Shown here: positions 19,274-26,993 of the stretch, in pieces
Numbering within the stretch: the stretch's first letter is position 1
How the letters are laid out: each line of letters opens with the position of its first letter
DNA from: Zhengella sedimenti
Lineage (GTDB): Bacteria; Pseudomonadota; Alphaproteobacteria; Rhizobiales; Rhizobiaceae
Assembly: GCF_046506625.1 (NCBI RefSeq)
Contig: NZ_JBKFFP010000002.1
Coordinates: forward strand, 124,001-188,000
Direction of reading: 5' to 3'
Length of the DNA: 64,000 bases
Position numbers and translations under genes: made by a program
Notes under the pieces: model-generated
What the model was told of the DNA's origin: nothing
The model's input: only the letters and a program-made list of their open reading frames with translations
Databases searched by the model: none

Positions 19274-19690
19274 TCAGCCCTGCCTCGGCGGGGGAACCTC
19301 GGAATCCTGCTTGCAGCCCTTGAGCCAGACGTCATAGACAGCGTGCTCGACCGCGTTGAGGCCCGGGCTTTCAGCGAACATCCAGCCGGTGAAGATCCGT
19401 CGCACCTTGCGATCCAGCGTCATCTCATCGACCTCGACGAAGCTGTCGGTCTTCGGTTCATCCTCGTTGATACGGGAGTAGCAGACGCGCGGCGTGACGA
19501 GCAGCGCACCGAACTGCACCGTCTCGTCAATGTAGACATCGAAGTTGATGATCCGGCCGGTGATCTTGTCGATTCCGGTGAACTCGGCCACCGGATTGGT
19601 GATGCGCTCGGCCTGCGCACTGCCTCCGGCAACGGCCATCGCCACGGCAAGCACGAGCGGGATTGAACGGTTGCTTGTTCTGTTCTTCAT
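19274..19690 (-). CDS. DUF2155 family exported protein
   Basis: A 138-residue protein with a signal peptide (about residues 1-27, ending near GGSAQAE) and the DUF2155 core, including the signature DKITGRI followed by a pair of cysteines (VCYSR and LKGCKQD) that may form a disulfide. The function of this alphaproteobacterial family is unknown to me. It lies beside the NDUFA12 homologue on the same strand. The start at 19690 was picked for its clean signal peptide; a strong ribosome site is not visible. Confidence 0.82.
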   Translation of the reverse strand: MKNRTSNRSIPLVLAVAMAVAGGSAQAERITNPVAEFTGIDKITGRIINFDVYIDETVQFGALLVTPRVCYSRINEDEPKTDSFVEVDEMTLDRKVRRIFTGWMFAESPGLNAVEHAVYDVWLKGCKQDSEVPPPRQG

Positions 19691-19814
19691 GGCCGGAAGC
19701 AATTTCCATGGAATCGCGGATATCGTTCGATGGCGTGGCATTCTCCATGCCCCACCGTTAAGAAGGCGATAACCGCAAATTGTGGCGCGACAAGGCCGGA
19801 TCCGGCCGAACGGC

Positions 19815-20213
19815 TCAGGAACCCGGTGTCCACGCGTCATAGTCGCCGGTCACCTTCGGACGGCTGGCCGGGGTCAGGATCGATCCGTCGGGCCGGTAGG
19901 CGGAGGGCGTCCCGGTCAGGTTGGCGATGTGTTCCTTTTCCCAGTCGCGGCGGACATAGTTTTCCTTCGTCGGCGGGGTATCGACACGATGATGCATCCA
20001 GCCGTGCCAGCCTGGCGGTATGGCGGACGCCTCGGCATAGCCGTTGTAGATGACCCAGCGCCGCGTGCGGCCCTCGGAATCCTTCGTGCCTTCGTAGTAG
20101 ACGTTGCCGAACTGGTCCTCGCCCACCTTCGTGCCATGACGCCAGGTGAAGAACCTGGTGTTGAGCGTCGCGCCGTTCCACCAGGTGAAGATGTTGGTGA
20201 GTAGCTTGAGCAT
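19815..20213 (-). CDS. NADH:ubiquinone oxidoreductase 17.2 kDa subunit homologue (NDUFA12-like)
   Basis: A 132-residue soluble protein matching the B17.2/NDUFA12 family: NTRFFTWRHGTKVGEDQFGN, then RRWVIYNGYAEASAIPPGWHGWMHHR and a proline-rich tail. In mitochondria this is an accessory subunit on the peripheral arm of complex I; alphaproteobacteria carry the ancestral form. No other complex I genes are nearby. The ATG at 20213 (MLKLLTNIFTWWNG) gives the normal N-terminus. Confidence 0.9.
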   Translation of the reverse strand: MLKLLTNIFTWWNGATLNTRFFTWRHGTKVGEDQFGNVYYEGTKDSEGRTRRWVIYNGYAEASAIPPGWHGWMHHRVDTPPTKENYVRRDWEKEHIANLTGTPSAYRPDGSILTPASRPKVTGDYDAWTPGS

Positions 20214-20340
20214 GCCGGGCCTCGTCCTGCGCGCCGGACGCACGGGTGATGCCGCGCATCCGCAATTGCTTCGCCTTATGAAACGCCCGGCGCCGGAAGA
20301 CAAGGGGCGCAGGCGGGATAATTGAACGTCCGGACGGCTT

Positions 20341-20802
20341 TCACAGCTTCAGCTTGAAGCCCTCGTGGCTGCGGGCGAAACCGAGGCGCTCATAGAAGCG
20401 ATGGGCATCGCCGCGTGCCTTGTTGCTCATGAGCTGGACGAGGCGCGCGCCGGCCCTGCGGCCCTCCTCGATGGCATGACGGACCATGGCGGCACCGATG
20501 CCGCGCCCGCGCATGTTTGCTGCCGTCTGCACGGCCTCCACGGTCAGCACGGGCCGGCCGCGTCCGGTCATTGCCGTCGTGAGCGTGATCTGGAACGTGC
20601 CGGCGACGACGCCGTCGACCTCTGCGACGTAAAGGGTGTCGCAGGGGCTGGCGGCGATCCGCTCGAACGCGGCCAGATAGTCAGGCAGGGCCGCCGGATC
20701 AGACGTATCGCCATGGCCCCCAAGCGCATCATCGGCGAAGAGGGCGACGATAGCGGGCACATCGGCGCGCGTGGCGGGCCGGATCAGCGGTTCTGTCTGC
20801 AC
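20341..20802 (-). CDS. GNAT family N-acetyltransferase
   Basis: A 153-residue acetyltransferase. The acetyl-CoA loop appears as RGRGIGAAMVRHA (motif A), followed by the motif-B region ARLVQLMSNKARGDAHRFYERLGF. The GTG at 20802 is proposed as the start because GGAGGG lies nine bases upstream; an earlier ATG at 20898 would overlap the next GNAT gene and adds residues foreign to the fold. Substrate unknown. It is the most downstream of three GNAT genes following gatB. Confidence 0.85.
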   Translation of the reverse strand: MQTEPLIRPATRADVPAIVALFADDALGGHGDTSDPAALPDYLAAFERIAASPCDTLYVAEVDGVVAGTFQITLTTAMTGRGRPVLTVEAVQTAANMRGRGIGAAMVRHAIEEGRRAGARLVQLMSNKARGDAHRFYERLGFARSHEGFKLKL

Positions 20803-20840
20803 GTTGCCGCAACCCTCCGCGCCCGAGGCCCGTCCGGACG

Positions 20841-21329
20841 TCAGCCGATCTGCTTTTCCAGGATGAGCGCCGGAATACCGGAATCGCGGCTGCCGCAATT
20901 ATCCGTTCGGTCCACCTGGCGATAGCCCTGGTTCTCATAGAAGGCGATGGCCTTTGCGTTTGCCTCCTCCACCTCCAGACGCATTTTCGCCGCCATCGGG
21001 AAAGCGCTTTCCATCTCGATCAGAAGCGCCTTGCCGGCGCCCCTGCCCTGAGCGTCCGGGTTCACATAGAGCTGGTGGAGATAGGCGATCCGCTCATCGC
21101 CCATCGAAGCGTAGGCAACGCCGAGAATCTCGGTTCCGTCGTCGGCGATGACGAACTCCGAATAAGGCCTGGTCATGCGCTTCTGCAGCGCCTTGACCGA
21201 ATGCCAATCCTCGTTGATCGCGTTGACGCGGTCCTTGCCGTAGATGTCGTCGTAGGTGGCGTGCCAGGTTTTGACGAGGAGATCGCGGATATTCTGCAAA
21301 TCGTCGCGATCGACGGTCCTGATCCACAT
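20841..21329 (-). CDS. GNAT family N-acetyltransferase
   Basis: A 162-residue protein with the complete GNAT fold. The acetyl-CoA loop is DAQGRGAGKALLIEME, preceded by the beta4 strand (IAYLHQLYVNP) and followed by RLEVEEANAKAIAFYENQGY. No substrate can be assigned. It lies 82 bp downstream of the next GNAT gene. The three are clearly different in sequence, so this is not a recent tandem duplication. Confidence 0.88.
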   Translation of the reverse strand: MWIRTVDRDDLQNIRDLLVKTWHATYDDIYGKDRVNAINEDWHSVKALQKRMTRPYSEFVIADDGTEILGVAYASMGDERIAYLHQLYVNPDAQGRGAGKALLIEMESAFPMAAKMRLEVEEANAKAIAFYENQGYRQVDRTDNCGSRDSGIPALILEKQIG

Positions 21330-21411
21330 GGATGCTTTTGCCTCAAGCTGCCTGCTTCATGCTGTCGCGCGGCGTGCGCTCCGTCACGATGGCTTTTTTC
21401 CAAGCGGATCG

Positions 21412-21918
21412 TCAAGCCTGCGCGATACCGGCCGGACGGCGCATCAGGTCCGCCGGGGTATCCCCAAGGCCGGGCGCTTCCTCGATTCGCTGGAAGCCCG
21501 CCTTGAAATAGAAGGCGATCGCGCGGTCATTGCCGCGCAGGACCGTCAGTTCGACCGGAGCTCCGCGCTTGTCGGCCTCGGCCGCCACCGCTTCGATCAG
21601 CGCCATGGCGACGCCGGAGCCCTTCCAGTCCGGCTCGACGTGGATGCGGTCGATGAAGGCGGCGCCGGTTTCCAGCCATTCACCGGCGGCCTGGGCGACG
21701 AGGCGCCCGTCGCTGTCGCTCGCGACGAAGCCGAAGCCGGCCGGGCCGGCATATTCGGATTCAAAGAGCGTGCGGACATGCTTGGCGCCGGAAATGCGCA
21801 GGCGTTCCGCCTCGCCGATGATCGGATCATAGGTGCGCGCCCAGCTTTCCCTGACGAGCCGCATCAGCGCATCGACATCGTCCGGTCCTGTCGGGCGGAT
21901 CGTGAACCGACGGCTCAT
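21412..21918 (-). CDS. GNAT family N-acetyltransferase, translationally coupled to gatB
   Basis: A 168-residue acetyltransferase; the acetyl-CoA loop is DWKGSGVAMALIEAV, followed by the terminal strand region VLRGNDRAIAFYFKAGF. The ATG at 21918 overlaps the gatB stop as ATGA, implying coupled translation. A longer frame from 22011 would lie inside gatB and is not needed. The substrate is unknown; coupling to an amidotransferase subunit is suggestive but proves nothing about function. Confidence 0.88.
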   Translation of the reverse strand: MSRRFTIRPTGPDDVDALMRLVRESWARTYDPIIGEAERLRISGAKHVRTLFESEYAGPAGFGFVASDSDGRLVAQAAGEWLETGAAFIDRIHVEPDWKGSGVAMALIEAVAAEADKRGAPVELTVLRGNDRAIAFYFKAGFQRIEEAPGLGDTPADLMRRPAGIAQA

Positions 21919-23414
21919 TCCTCGATCCCGAGCTTGGCCTTGACGAGGGCCTGCACGGCCTGCGGATTGGCCTTGCCGCCGGTCGCCTTCATCACCTGGC
22001 CGACGAACCATCCCGCCATGGTGGGCTTGGCCTTGACCTGCTCGACCTTGTCCGGGTTGGCGGCCAGCACCTCGTCAACCGCCTTCTCGATGGCGCCGGT
22101 ATCGGTGACCTGTTTCAGGCCGCGCTCCTCGACGATGGCCTTCGGGTCGCCGCCTTCGTTCCAGACGATCTCGAACAGGTCCTTGGCGATCTTGCCGGAA
22201 ATCGTGCCGTCACGGATCAGGTCGATCACGGCGCCGAGTTGCGCCGGAGAGACGGGCGTCTCGTCAATGCCGAGGCCCGCCTTGTTGAGCGCGCCGAGCA
22301 GGTCGTTGATCACCCAGTTCGCAGCCGCCTTGCCGTCACGGCCCTCGGCCACCTGCTCGAAATAGTCGGCAATCGCCTTCTCCGAGACCAGGATCGACGC
22401 ATCGTATTCCGACAGGCCGAGCGCCATGAAGCGGGCCTTCTTCTCGTCGGGCAGTTCCGGCAGTCCGGCGGCCAGTTCATCCACGAATTCCTGCGTGAAT
22501 TCCAGCGGCAGAAGGTCGGGGTCCGGGAAATAGCGGTAGTCGTGCGCCTCTTCCTTGGAGCGCATGGAGCGCGTCTCGCCCTTGCTCGGGTCAAACAGGC
22601 GGGTTTCCTGGTCGATGGAGCCGCCATCCTCCAGGATCGCGATCTGGCGGCGCGCCTCGTATTCGATGGCTTGGCCGACGAAGCGGATGGAATTGACGTT
22701 CTTGATCTCGCAGCGCGTGCCGAAGGGTTCGCCGGGCCGGCGCACGGAGACGTTCACGTCGGCGCGCATGGAGCCCTCGTCCATGTTGCCGTCGCAGGTG
22801 CCGAGATAGCGCAGGATGGTGCGCAGCTTGGTCAGGTAGGCCTTGGCCTCGTCGGCGGAGCGCATGTCCGGCTTGGAGACGATCTCCATCAGCGCCACGC
22901 CCGAACGGTTGAGATCGACATAGGACATGGTCGGATGCTGGTCATGCATCGACTTGCCCGCGTCCTGTTCCAGGTGAAGGCGCTCGATCCCGACCTCGAT
23001 CGCCTCGAAATTGCCCTGCTTGTCGGGACCGACGGCAACGGTGACGATACCCTCGCCCACGATGGGCTGCTTGAACTGGGAGATCTGGTAGCCCTGCGGA
23101 AGGTCCGGATAGAAATAGTTCTTGCGGTCGAAGACGGATTTCAGATTGATCCGCGCCTTCAGCCCGAGGCCGGTGCGCACGGCCTGGCGGACGCATTCGG
23201 CGTTGATGACCGGCAACATGCCCGGCATGGCCGCATCGACGAGTGAGACATGGTCGTTCGGCGCGCCACCAAAGGCGGTCGAGGCGCCGGAAAACAACTT
23301 GGAGCGGCTGATGACCTGGGCATGGACTTCCATGCCGATGATCACCTCCCAATCGCCGGAGGCTCCGGGGATCAGGCGTTTCGGCTCGGGCGTACGGGTA
23401 TCAATGAGGGTCAT
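21915..23414 (-). CDS. gatB: Asp-tRNA(Asn)/Glu-tRNA(Gln) amidotransferase subunit B
   Basis: A 499-residue subunit of GatCAB, which turns Glu-tRNA(Gln) and Asp-tRNA(Asn) into the correct amide forms. GatB binds and phosphorylates the mischarged tRNA. Hallmarks: WEVIIGMEVHAQV, FDRKNYFYPDLPQGYQISQ, DLNRSGVALMEIV, and the C-terminal YqeY-like tail ending KPTMAGWFVGQVMKATGGKANP. gatC and gatA lie about 15 kb away (38.5-40.3 kb). Confidence 0.96.
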   Translation of the reverse strand: MTLIDTRTPEPKRLIPGASGDWEVIIGMEVHAQVISRSKLFSGASTAFGGAPNDHVSLVDAAMPGMLPVINAECVRQAVRTGLGLKARINLKSVFDRKNYFYPDLPQGYQISQFKQPIVGEGIVTVAVGPDKQGNFEAIEVGIERLHLEQDAGKSMHDQHPTMSYVDLNRSGVALMEIVSKPDMRSADEAKAYLTKLRTILRYLGTCDGNMDEGSMRADVNVSVRRPGEPFGTRCEIKNVNSIRFVGQAIEYEARRQIAILEDGGSIDQETRLFDPSKGETRSMRSKEEAHDYRYFPDPDLLPLEFTQEFVDELAAGLPELPDEKKARFMALGLSEYDASILVSEKAIADYFEQVAEGRDGKAAANWVINDLLGALNKAGLGIDETPVSPAQLGAVIDLIRDGTISGKIAKDLFEIVWNEGGDPKAIVEERGLKQVTDTGAIEKAVDEVLAANPDKVEQVKAKPTMAGWFVGQVMKATGGKANPQAVQALVKAKLGIEE

Positions 23415-23538
23415 GGCGTGCTGGGCTGCTTTCCGGGATGCCGCCGGCGCCGCAGGCCGGCCTTCAGGTCGTCATCCGGGTAGAGCAAACCGTCCCGTGT
23501 TGCAAGGATTTTGGAAACAGGACAGCGATTTGTAACTG

Positions 23539-23552
23539 TTGACTTAAATCAA
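23539..23552 (+). promoter_or_regulatory. FNR/FixK-type binding site upstream of the four-Cys protein
   Basis: TTGACTTAAATCAA fits the FNR/FixK/FnrL consensus TTGA-N6-TCAA exactly. Its centre is near 23545.5. A class II promoter (site at -41.5) would begin transcripts near 23587, which leaves room for the ATG at 23611 and its GGGAGA ribosome site. Confidence 0.7.
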
Positions 23553-23610
23553 GGCAGCCCATGCCGGCTGTGCAAGACTGATCATGTCAACGGCGATGGG
23601 AGACCGTCAC

Positions 23611-23883
23611 ATGAGCCTCATGGGAATTTTTACCAGGATCCTGCGTCACGGTGATCTTTTCGAGGGCATGGTCCGCAAGCTTGAGCTGAACGACCACATG
23701 AACGGTCTCCCGCACGCTGCCGAAGTCTACCGGCGCGCCGCCAATCGCTGCCTTTCATGCAGCGAAGGCGATGCTTGCGAGGAATGGCTGAAAAGCAGCG
23801 ATGCCCCGGACGAAGCGCCTGCCTATTGCCGCAATCACGACATGCTGATGCGGCTGAAGAAGATGGAAGACGCGGCGGCCTGA
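23611..23883 (+). CDS. Small four-cysteine protein, DUF6455-like
   Basis: A 90-residue cytoplasmic protein, half helical in appearance, with four cysteines (C47, C50, C56, C73) in the pattern RCLSCSEGDACEEWL...AYCRN that I associate with the DUF6455 family. No function is known to me. Four spaced cysteines suggest metal, Fe-S cluster or redox duty. The ATG at 23611 is chosen over 23584 because GGGAGA lies 7 bp before it and an FNR-type box upstream would place the transcript start after 23584. A strong terminator follows, so it is a single-gene unit. Confidence 0.8.
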   Translation: MSLMGIFTRILRHGDLFEGMVRKLELNDHMNGLPHAAEVYRRAANRCLSCSEGDACEEWLKSSDAPDEAPAYCRNHDMLMRLKKMEDAAA

Positions 23884-23915
23884 TTGCCAACGGAATTCTT
23901 GTATCCCTCCCACTG

Positions 23916-23944
23916 TCCCGGCGCTCGCGCCGGGAACTTTTTTT
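23916..23944 (+). terminator. Strong Rho-independent terminator of the four-Cys gene
   Basis: 8-bp stem TCCCGGCG/CGCCGGGA with a CTCG loop, followed by eight T residues. It ends the small gene and separates it from the convergent CBS gene. Confidence 0.92.
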
Positions 23945-23974
23945 GTGCCGTCGGCAACCGGTCTTCCGCTCCCC

Positions 23975-24406
23975 TCAACCTGCAGCGATGTAGTTTCGGA
24001 TCTCGTCGGCCTCGCGCATCACGTCCTCGATCCTGCGCTTGACCACGTCGCCGATCGAGATGATCCCGACCAGCTTTCCGCCCTCGGCGACAGGCAGGTG
24101 GCGGAACCGGCCCGCGGTCATGATTTCCATGACCTCGTTGACCGTGCTCGTCTCGGTGCAGGTCTTGACCTTCGCCGTCATCACCGAGGAAACCGCGTCA
24201 TCGAGGCACGCGCCCTTGCGCTCGGCCACGGCGCGAACGATGTCGCGTTCGGAGAGAATGCCCTCGATCGCGCCATCCGCCGAAACCACCACGGCGGCGC
24301 CGATCCTTTTTTTCGCCAGCAGGCCCGCGGCATTGCCGAGCGTCTCGCCAGCCGAAATCGTCACCACGTCCCGGCCCTTCTGATCGAGAATCGCCTTCAC
24401 GGTCAT
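23975..24406 (-). CDS. CBS domain pair protein
   Basis: A 143-residue protein made of two CBS domains (about 1-65 and 72-135), with signature phrases such as AVVVSADGAIEGILSERDIVRA and VAEGGKLVGIISIGDVV. CBS pairs bind adenine nucleotides and act as energy or redox sensors on partner proteins; the partner is not evident here. The ATG at 24406 has GGAGAA at ideal spacing. It stands alone between convergent and same-strand neighbours. Confidence 0.9.
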   Translation of the reverse strand: MTVKAILDQKGRDVVTISAGETLGNAAGLLAKKRIGAAVVVSADGAIEGILSERDIVRAVAERKGACLDDAVSSVMTAKVKTCTETSTVNEVMEIMTAGRFRHLPVAEGGKLVGIISIGDVVKRRIEDVMREADEIRNYIAAG

Positions 24407-24512
24407 GAAACTTCTCCTCTCGCTGCGTGGACATCCATGGATGCCACCCCCCAGTCCCGCATTCATGGTGTGACGGCCGCGGCGTTTTGGCAAGTGCGGA
24501 TTGTGCCCGCTT

Positions 24513-25214
24513 TCAGGCGCGCCGGCGCGGATCCAGCCAGGGGATGGCAACGAAACCGGCAATGAATCCGCCGATATGGGCCTGCCAGGCAATCGGGCTG
24601 CCGCCAGGCGAGGCGAGGCCGGTAATCAGGTTGGCGACGAACCAGATGCCGAGGAAGGAGAGGACGAGGCGCGAGGCGAGCATCTGGCGCGGCGACAACA
24701 GCGGCCCCTCGAAGGCACGCACACCAGCGGAACGGCCCACGGTAAAGCCGTATCGGGCGGCCGCCGCCATCATGCCGGATATGGCACCCGAGGCGCCGAC
24801 AAGCGGCACCGCGTCATCCGGATAGAGGGCGAAATGCAGGGCCACGGCGCCAAGCGCAGTCACCGCCCAGAAGGCAAGAAACCGGAGCCAGCCGATTCGC
24901 GCGGCAAGCGGCGAGCCGAATGCCGCCAGCCAGACCATGTTGATCACAAGGTGCAGCCAGCCTCCATGCAGCAGCGAGTATGTCAGCGGCGAGAGGAAGG
25001 CGTAGACATCGAGATCGAAACCGCCGGTATGGCGCAGCGGCACGAAGGCGGTGCGCAGGATCAACGCGTAGTCCTGGTCCGGCGTCAGCACATAGACCCG
25101 CATGACGTGGACCGCGACACAGATCACGATCATCACCAGTGCGGGGCCGGCAATATTGAACACCGGTTCATGGACCGGCGGGGTGCCGTTTTCCTCGGGT
25201 GCGGGATGCTGCAT
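24513..25214 (-). CDS. Rhomboid family intramembrane serine protease
   Basis: A 233-residue membrane protein with about six hydrophobic helices. The catalytic dyad is complete: S142 in VGASGAI and H213 in QAHIGGF. The oxyanion-side H88 and N92 are in WLHLVINMVW. Rhomboids cut transmembrane helices of other proteins inside the bilayer. The region about 155-180 between helices is longer and more polar than in GlpG. The natural substrate is unknown. Confidence 0.92.
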   Translation of the reverse strand: MQHPAPEENGTPPVHEPVFNIAGPALVMIVICVAVHVMRVYVLTPDQDYALILRTAFVPLRHTGGFDLDVYAFLSPLTYSLLHGGWLHLVINMVWLAAFGSPLAARIGWLRFLAFWAVTALGAVALHFALYPDDAVPLVGASGAISGMMAAAARYGFTVGRSAGVRAFEGPLLSPRQMLASRLVLSFLGIWFVANLITGLASPGGSPIAWQAHIGGFIAGFVAIPWLDPRRRA

Positions 25215-25275
25215 GCGTGACAGTGCTTTCCGGGCCGGTCTGACGGGATGGGAAGCCTACAGGCGGGAAGGCGTT

Positions 25276-25312
25276 AAAAAAAGAGGCCGTCCGGGGTTTT
25301 CCCGAACGGCCT
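25276..25312 (-). terminator. Orphan Rho-independent terminator, minus strand
   Basis: Read on the minus strand, AGGCCGT-TCGGG pairs with CCCGG-ACGGCCT (12 bp including one wobble) around a 5-nt loop, then C and seven T residues. The rhomboid gene begins downstream of it and the PAS gene points the other way, so no protein gene ends here. Confidence 0.85.
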
Positions 25313-25420
25313 GGTCGAGCCCCTGCTCTCCCCGAAAGAAACTGGCTGTCAACAACGAAAGGGCCGCAATACCAAGCGCTTCGTCGTTGATATCCGTATG
25401 CCACACGAACCGGCGCGAGA
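25276..25420 (-). ncRNA. Candidate small RNA ending at the orphan terminator
   Basis: Inferred only from the orphan terminator and from promoter-like sequence upstream on the minus strand. The 3' end is well defined; the 5' end is a guess, since transcription could begin near 25325 (after the TTGACA box) or nearer 25420. No known RNA family was recognised. Confidence 0.35.
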
Positions 25421-25432
25421 CAACGGAAAGCC

Positions 25433-25449
25433 TTTGTTAACCTTAACGG
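25433..25449 (+). promoter_or_regulatory. GTTAACCYTAACGG motif, second copy
   Basis: TTTGTTAACCTTAACGG differs by one base from the copy at 2731-2747. It lies between the PAS gene and the candidate small RNA and could serve either, since its core is nearly palindromic. Confidence 0.45.
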
Positions 25450-25587
25450 CCAAGCCCCGTTGATAACCCGCGATCGAAACCTGCGGGCGCTGGCACGCAT
25501 TATGCCCCGTTGTCCATGAATCCCGTCGGGGAACACCGATTCTGTTCGTCGATGGAACAAATGCTGACAGATCGTGGGACAAGCGCC

Positions 25588-26220
25588 ATGAAAGACCAGA
25601 AGACAATCGATCTTTTCCTGTATTGGAACAGGCTGCGGGATGGCCGCCCTGCCCCGCGGCGCAACGAGATCGAACCGGCCGACATCCGCTCCCTGCTCGG
25701 CGACACCTTCATCCTGGAGGAGGATGCACGCGGACAGGCCGTGTTCCGCCTGGCCGGCACACGGCTTTGCGCGCTGTTCGGCAAGGAACTGAAAGGCTTC
25801 ATGTTTTCATCCCTTTGGAGCGAAAGGGACCGCCGCATCGTCAATCGTCTCGCCGGAAATGCGTTCAGGGACGATTGCGTGGTGGCGCTGAGCCTGGAAG
25901 GCCACAGCCGCGCAGGACGCATGATCGCCATGGAACTGATCCTGCTGCCCATCCAGGGCAACGGCGATGGAGCGCGGGCGCTGGGTTCGGCGGTGGTGCT
26001 GGACAAGCCGTTCTGGCTGTGCGTCGATCCCCTCGTGGAATGCCGGCTGACCGCACTGCGGGTCGTCGATCCCGACCGCGAACCGGTCTTCCTCAAGAAC
26101 CGGCCCGAAGTCGCCGTGCCGCCCATCAGCCCTGCTGTCGAGGACATGGAGCACGGCGTTGACCAGCCGTCCGGCAGGCGTGTCCGCCATCTCATGGTGC
26201 TTGACGGCGGTCTTTCCTGA
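25588..26220 (+). CDS. PAS domain protein (rhizobial PAS_5 type)
   Basis: A 210-residue cytoplasmic protein whose whole length resembles the single-domain PAS_5 family common in rhizobia: LFLYWNRLRDGRPAP, then PADIRSLLGDTFILEED and FRLAGTRLCALFGKEL. No output domain is attached, so it probably senses a ligand or redox state and acts on a partner. Start choice is open: ATGs at 25516, 25552 and 25588 are in frame; 25588 gives the usual family N-terminus. The PilZ protein follows 114 bp later, which may link the two in envelope or motility control. Confidence 0.8.
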   Translation: MKDQKTIDLFLYWNRLRDGRPAPRRNEIEPADIRSLLGDTFILEEDARGQAVFRLAGTRLCALFGKELKGFMFSSLWSERDRRIVNRLAGNAFRDDCVVALSLEGHSRAGRMIAMELILLPIQGNGDGARALGSAVVLDKPFWLCVDPLVECRLTALRVVDPDREPVFLKNRPEVAVPPISPAVEDMEHGVDQPSGRRVRHLMVLDGGLS

Positions 26221-26334
26221 ATCAACCGGGAAACGACAAGTTGAACCCGCGGCACTTACCCGTTGTTAATATCTGCGCCCGTATGGTTAAGGCTGTCCAT
26301 TCGGATGACAGCGCAGACGAGGCACACGACGAAG

Positions 26335-26943
26335 ATGAGCATGCCTGCCCCACAGCCCATGCCGGACAGGCCCGAGCGGCGCACATTCCAGCGCGTCAGC
26401 GTGAAGGTCTATGGCCGCTTCATGCTGGAGGACCGCGAGGAACATCCTTGCCAGGTCATCGACATGTCGCCCGGTAGCGTGGCCCTGCGAACCGATGTCA
26501 CCGGACAGCCCGGCGAGAAGTGCATTGCCTATCTCGACCATATCGGCCGCGTGGAAGGGGTTATCACACGAACCCTGCAGGATGGCTTCGCGGTCACGAT
26601 CATCGCGTCGGAACGCAAGAAGGACAAGCTGGCCGCGCAACTGACCTGGCTTGCCAACAAGCATGAACTCGACCTGCCGGAAGACCGCCGGCACGAACGC
26701 GTGGCGCCGCGCAATCCCATTTCCGTCCTCAAGCTGACCGACGGGCGCCAGTACCAGTGCCGGATCATCGACCTGTCCCTTTCAGGCGCCGCGGTTGAAA
26801 TCGAGGTCAAGCCGGCCATCGGGACACAGGTAACCCTGGGGACGATGCGCGGTCAGGTCGTGCGCCACTTCGATGAAGGTGTCGCCGTCGAATTCGCGGT
26901 TCTCCAGCGCGAGGCCGAACTCGCCGGTTCCCTGCACAACTGA
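26335..26943 (+). CDS. Tandem PilZ domain protein
   Basis: About 202 residues with two PilZ-like domains. The first has RRTFQRV followed by VIDMSPGSVAL; the second has RRHERVAPRNP followed by IIDLSLSGAAVEIE. The second matches the c-di-GMP motif (RxxxR...D/NxSxxG) well; in the first the Arg pair is RRTFQR. The protein should bind c-di-GMP and tune motility or polysaccharide output. The start is uncertain; 26335, 26341 and 26305 are all possible. ATGGTTAA (a TTAACCAT half-site, inverted) lies upstream at 26283-26290. A diguanylate cyclase (PleD) is encoded at 59.6-61.0 kb. Confidence 0.85.
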   Translation: MSMPAPQPMPDRPERRTFQRVSVKVYGRFMLEDREEHPCQVIDMSPGSVALRTDVTGQPGEKCIAYLDHIGRVEGVITRTLQDGFAVTIIASERKKDKLAAQLTWLANKHELDLPEDRRHERVAPRNPISVLKLTDGRQYQCRIIDLSLSGAAVEIEVKPAIGTQVTLGTMRGQVVRHFDEGVAVEFAVLQREAELAGSLHN

Positions 26944-26967
26944 CGCGCCACTTCAGGAACAAGGAGC

Positions 26968-26993
26968 AAACCGGCCCCCGTGGCCGGTTTTTT
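26968..26993 (+). terminator. Terminator of the PilZ gene
   Basis: 9-bp stem AAACCGGCC/GGCCGGTTT with a 5-nt loop, running into TTTTTT. Located 25 bp after the stop codon. Confidence 0.9.

Larger units (their letters stand above)
25215..25587. other. Rhomboid/PAS divergent intergenic region with an orphan terminator
   Basis: About 370 bp without a credible protein gene. It holds a very strong minus-strand terminator (25276-25312) that belongs to neither flanking gene, a TTGACA-like box on the minus strand (about 25352-25347) and the GTTAACCTTAACGG motif (25433-25449). A short minus-strand RNA is the simplest reading. Confidence 0.5.

Noticed and set aside
25168..25560. A leftward 130-codon frame covering the rhomboid/PAS gap
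   Set aside because: It runs straight through the strong terminator and into rhomboid, with Arg-rich noise-like sequence.
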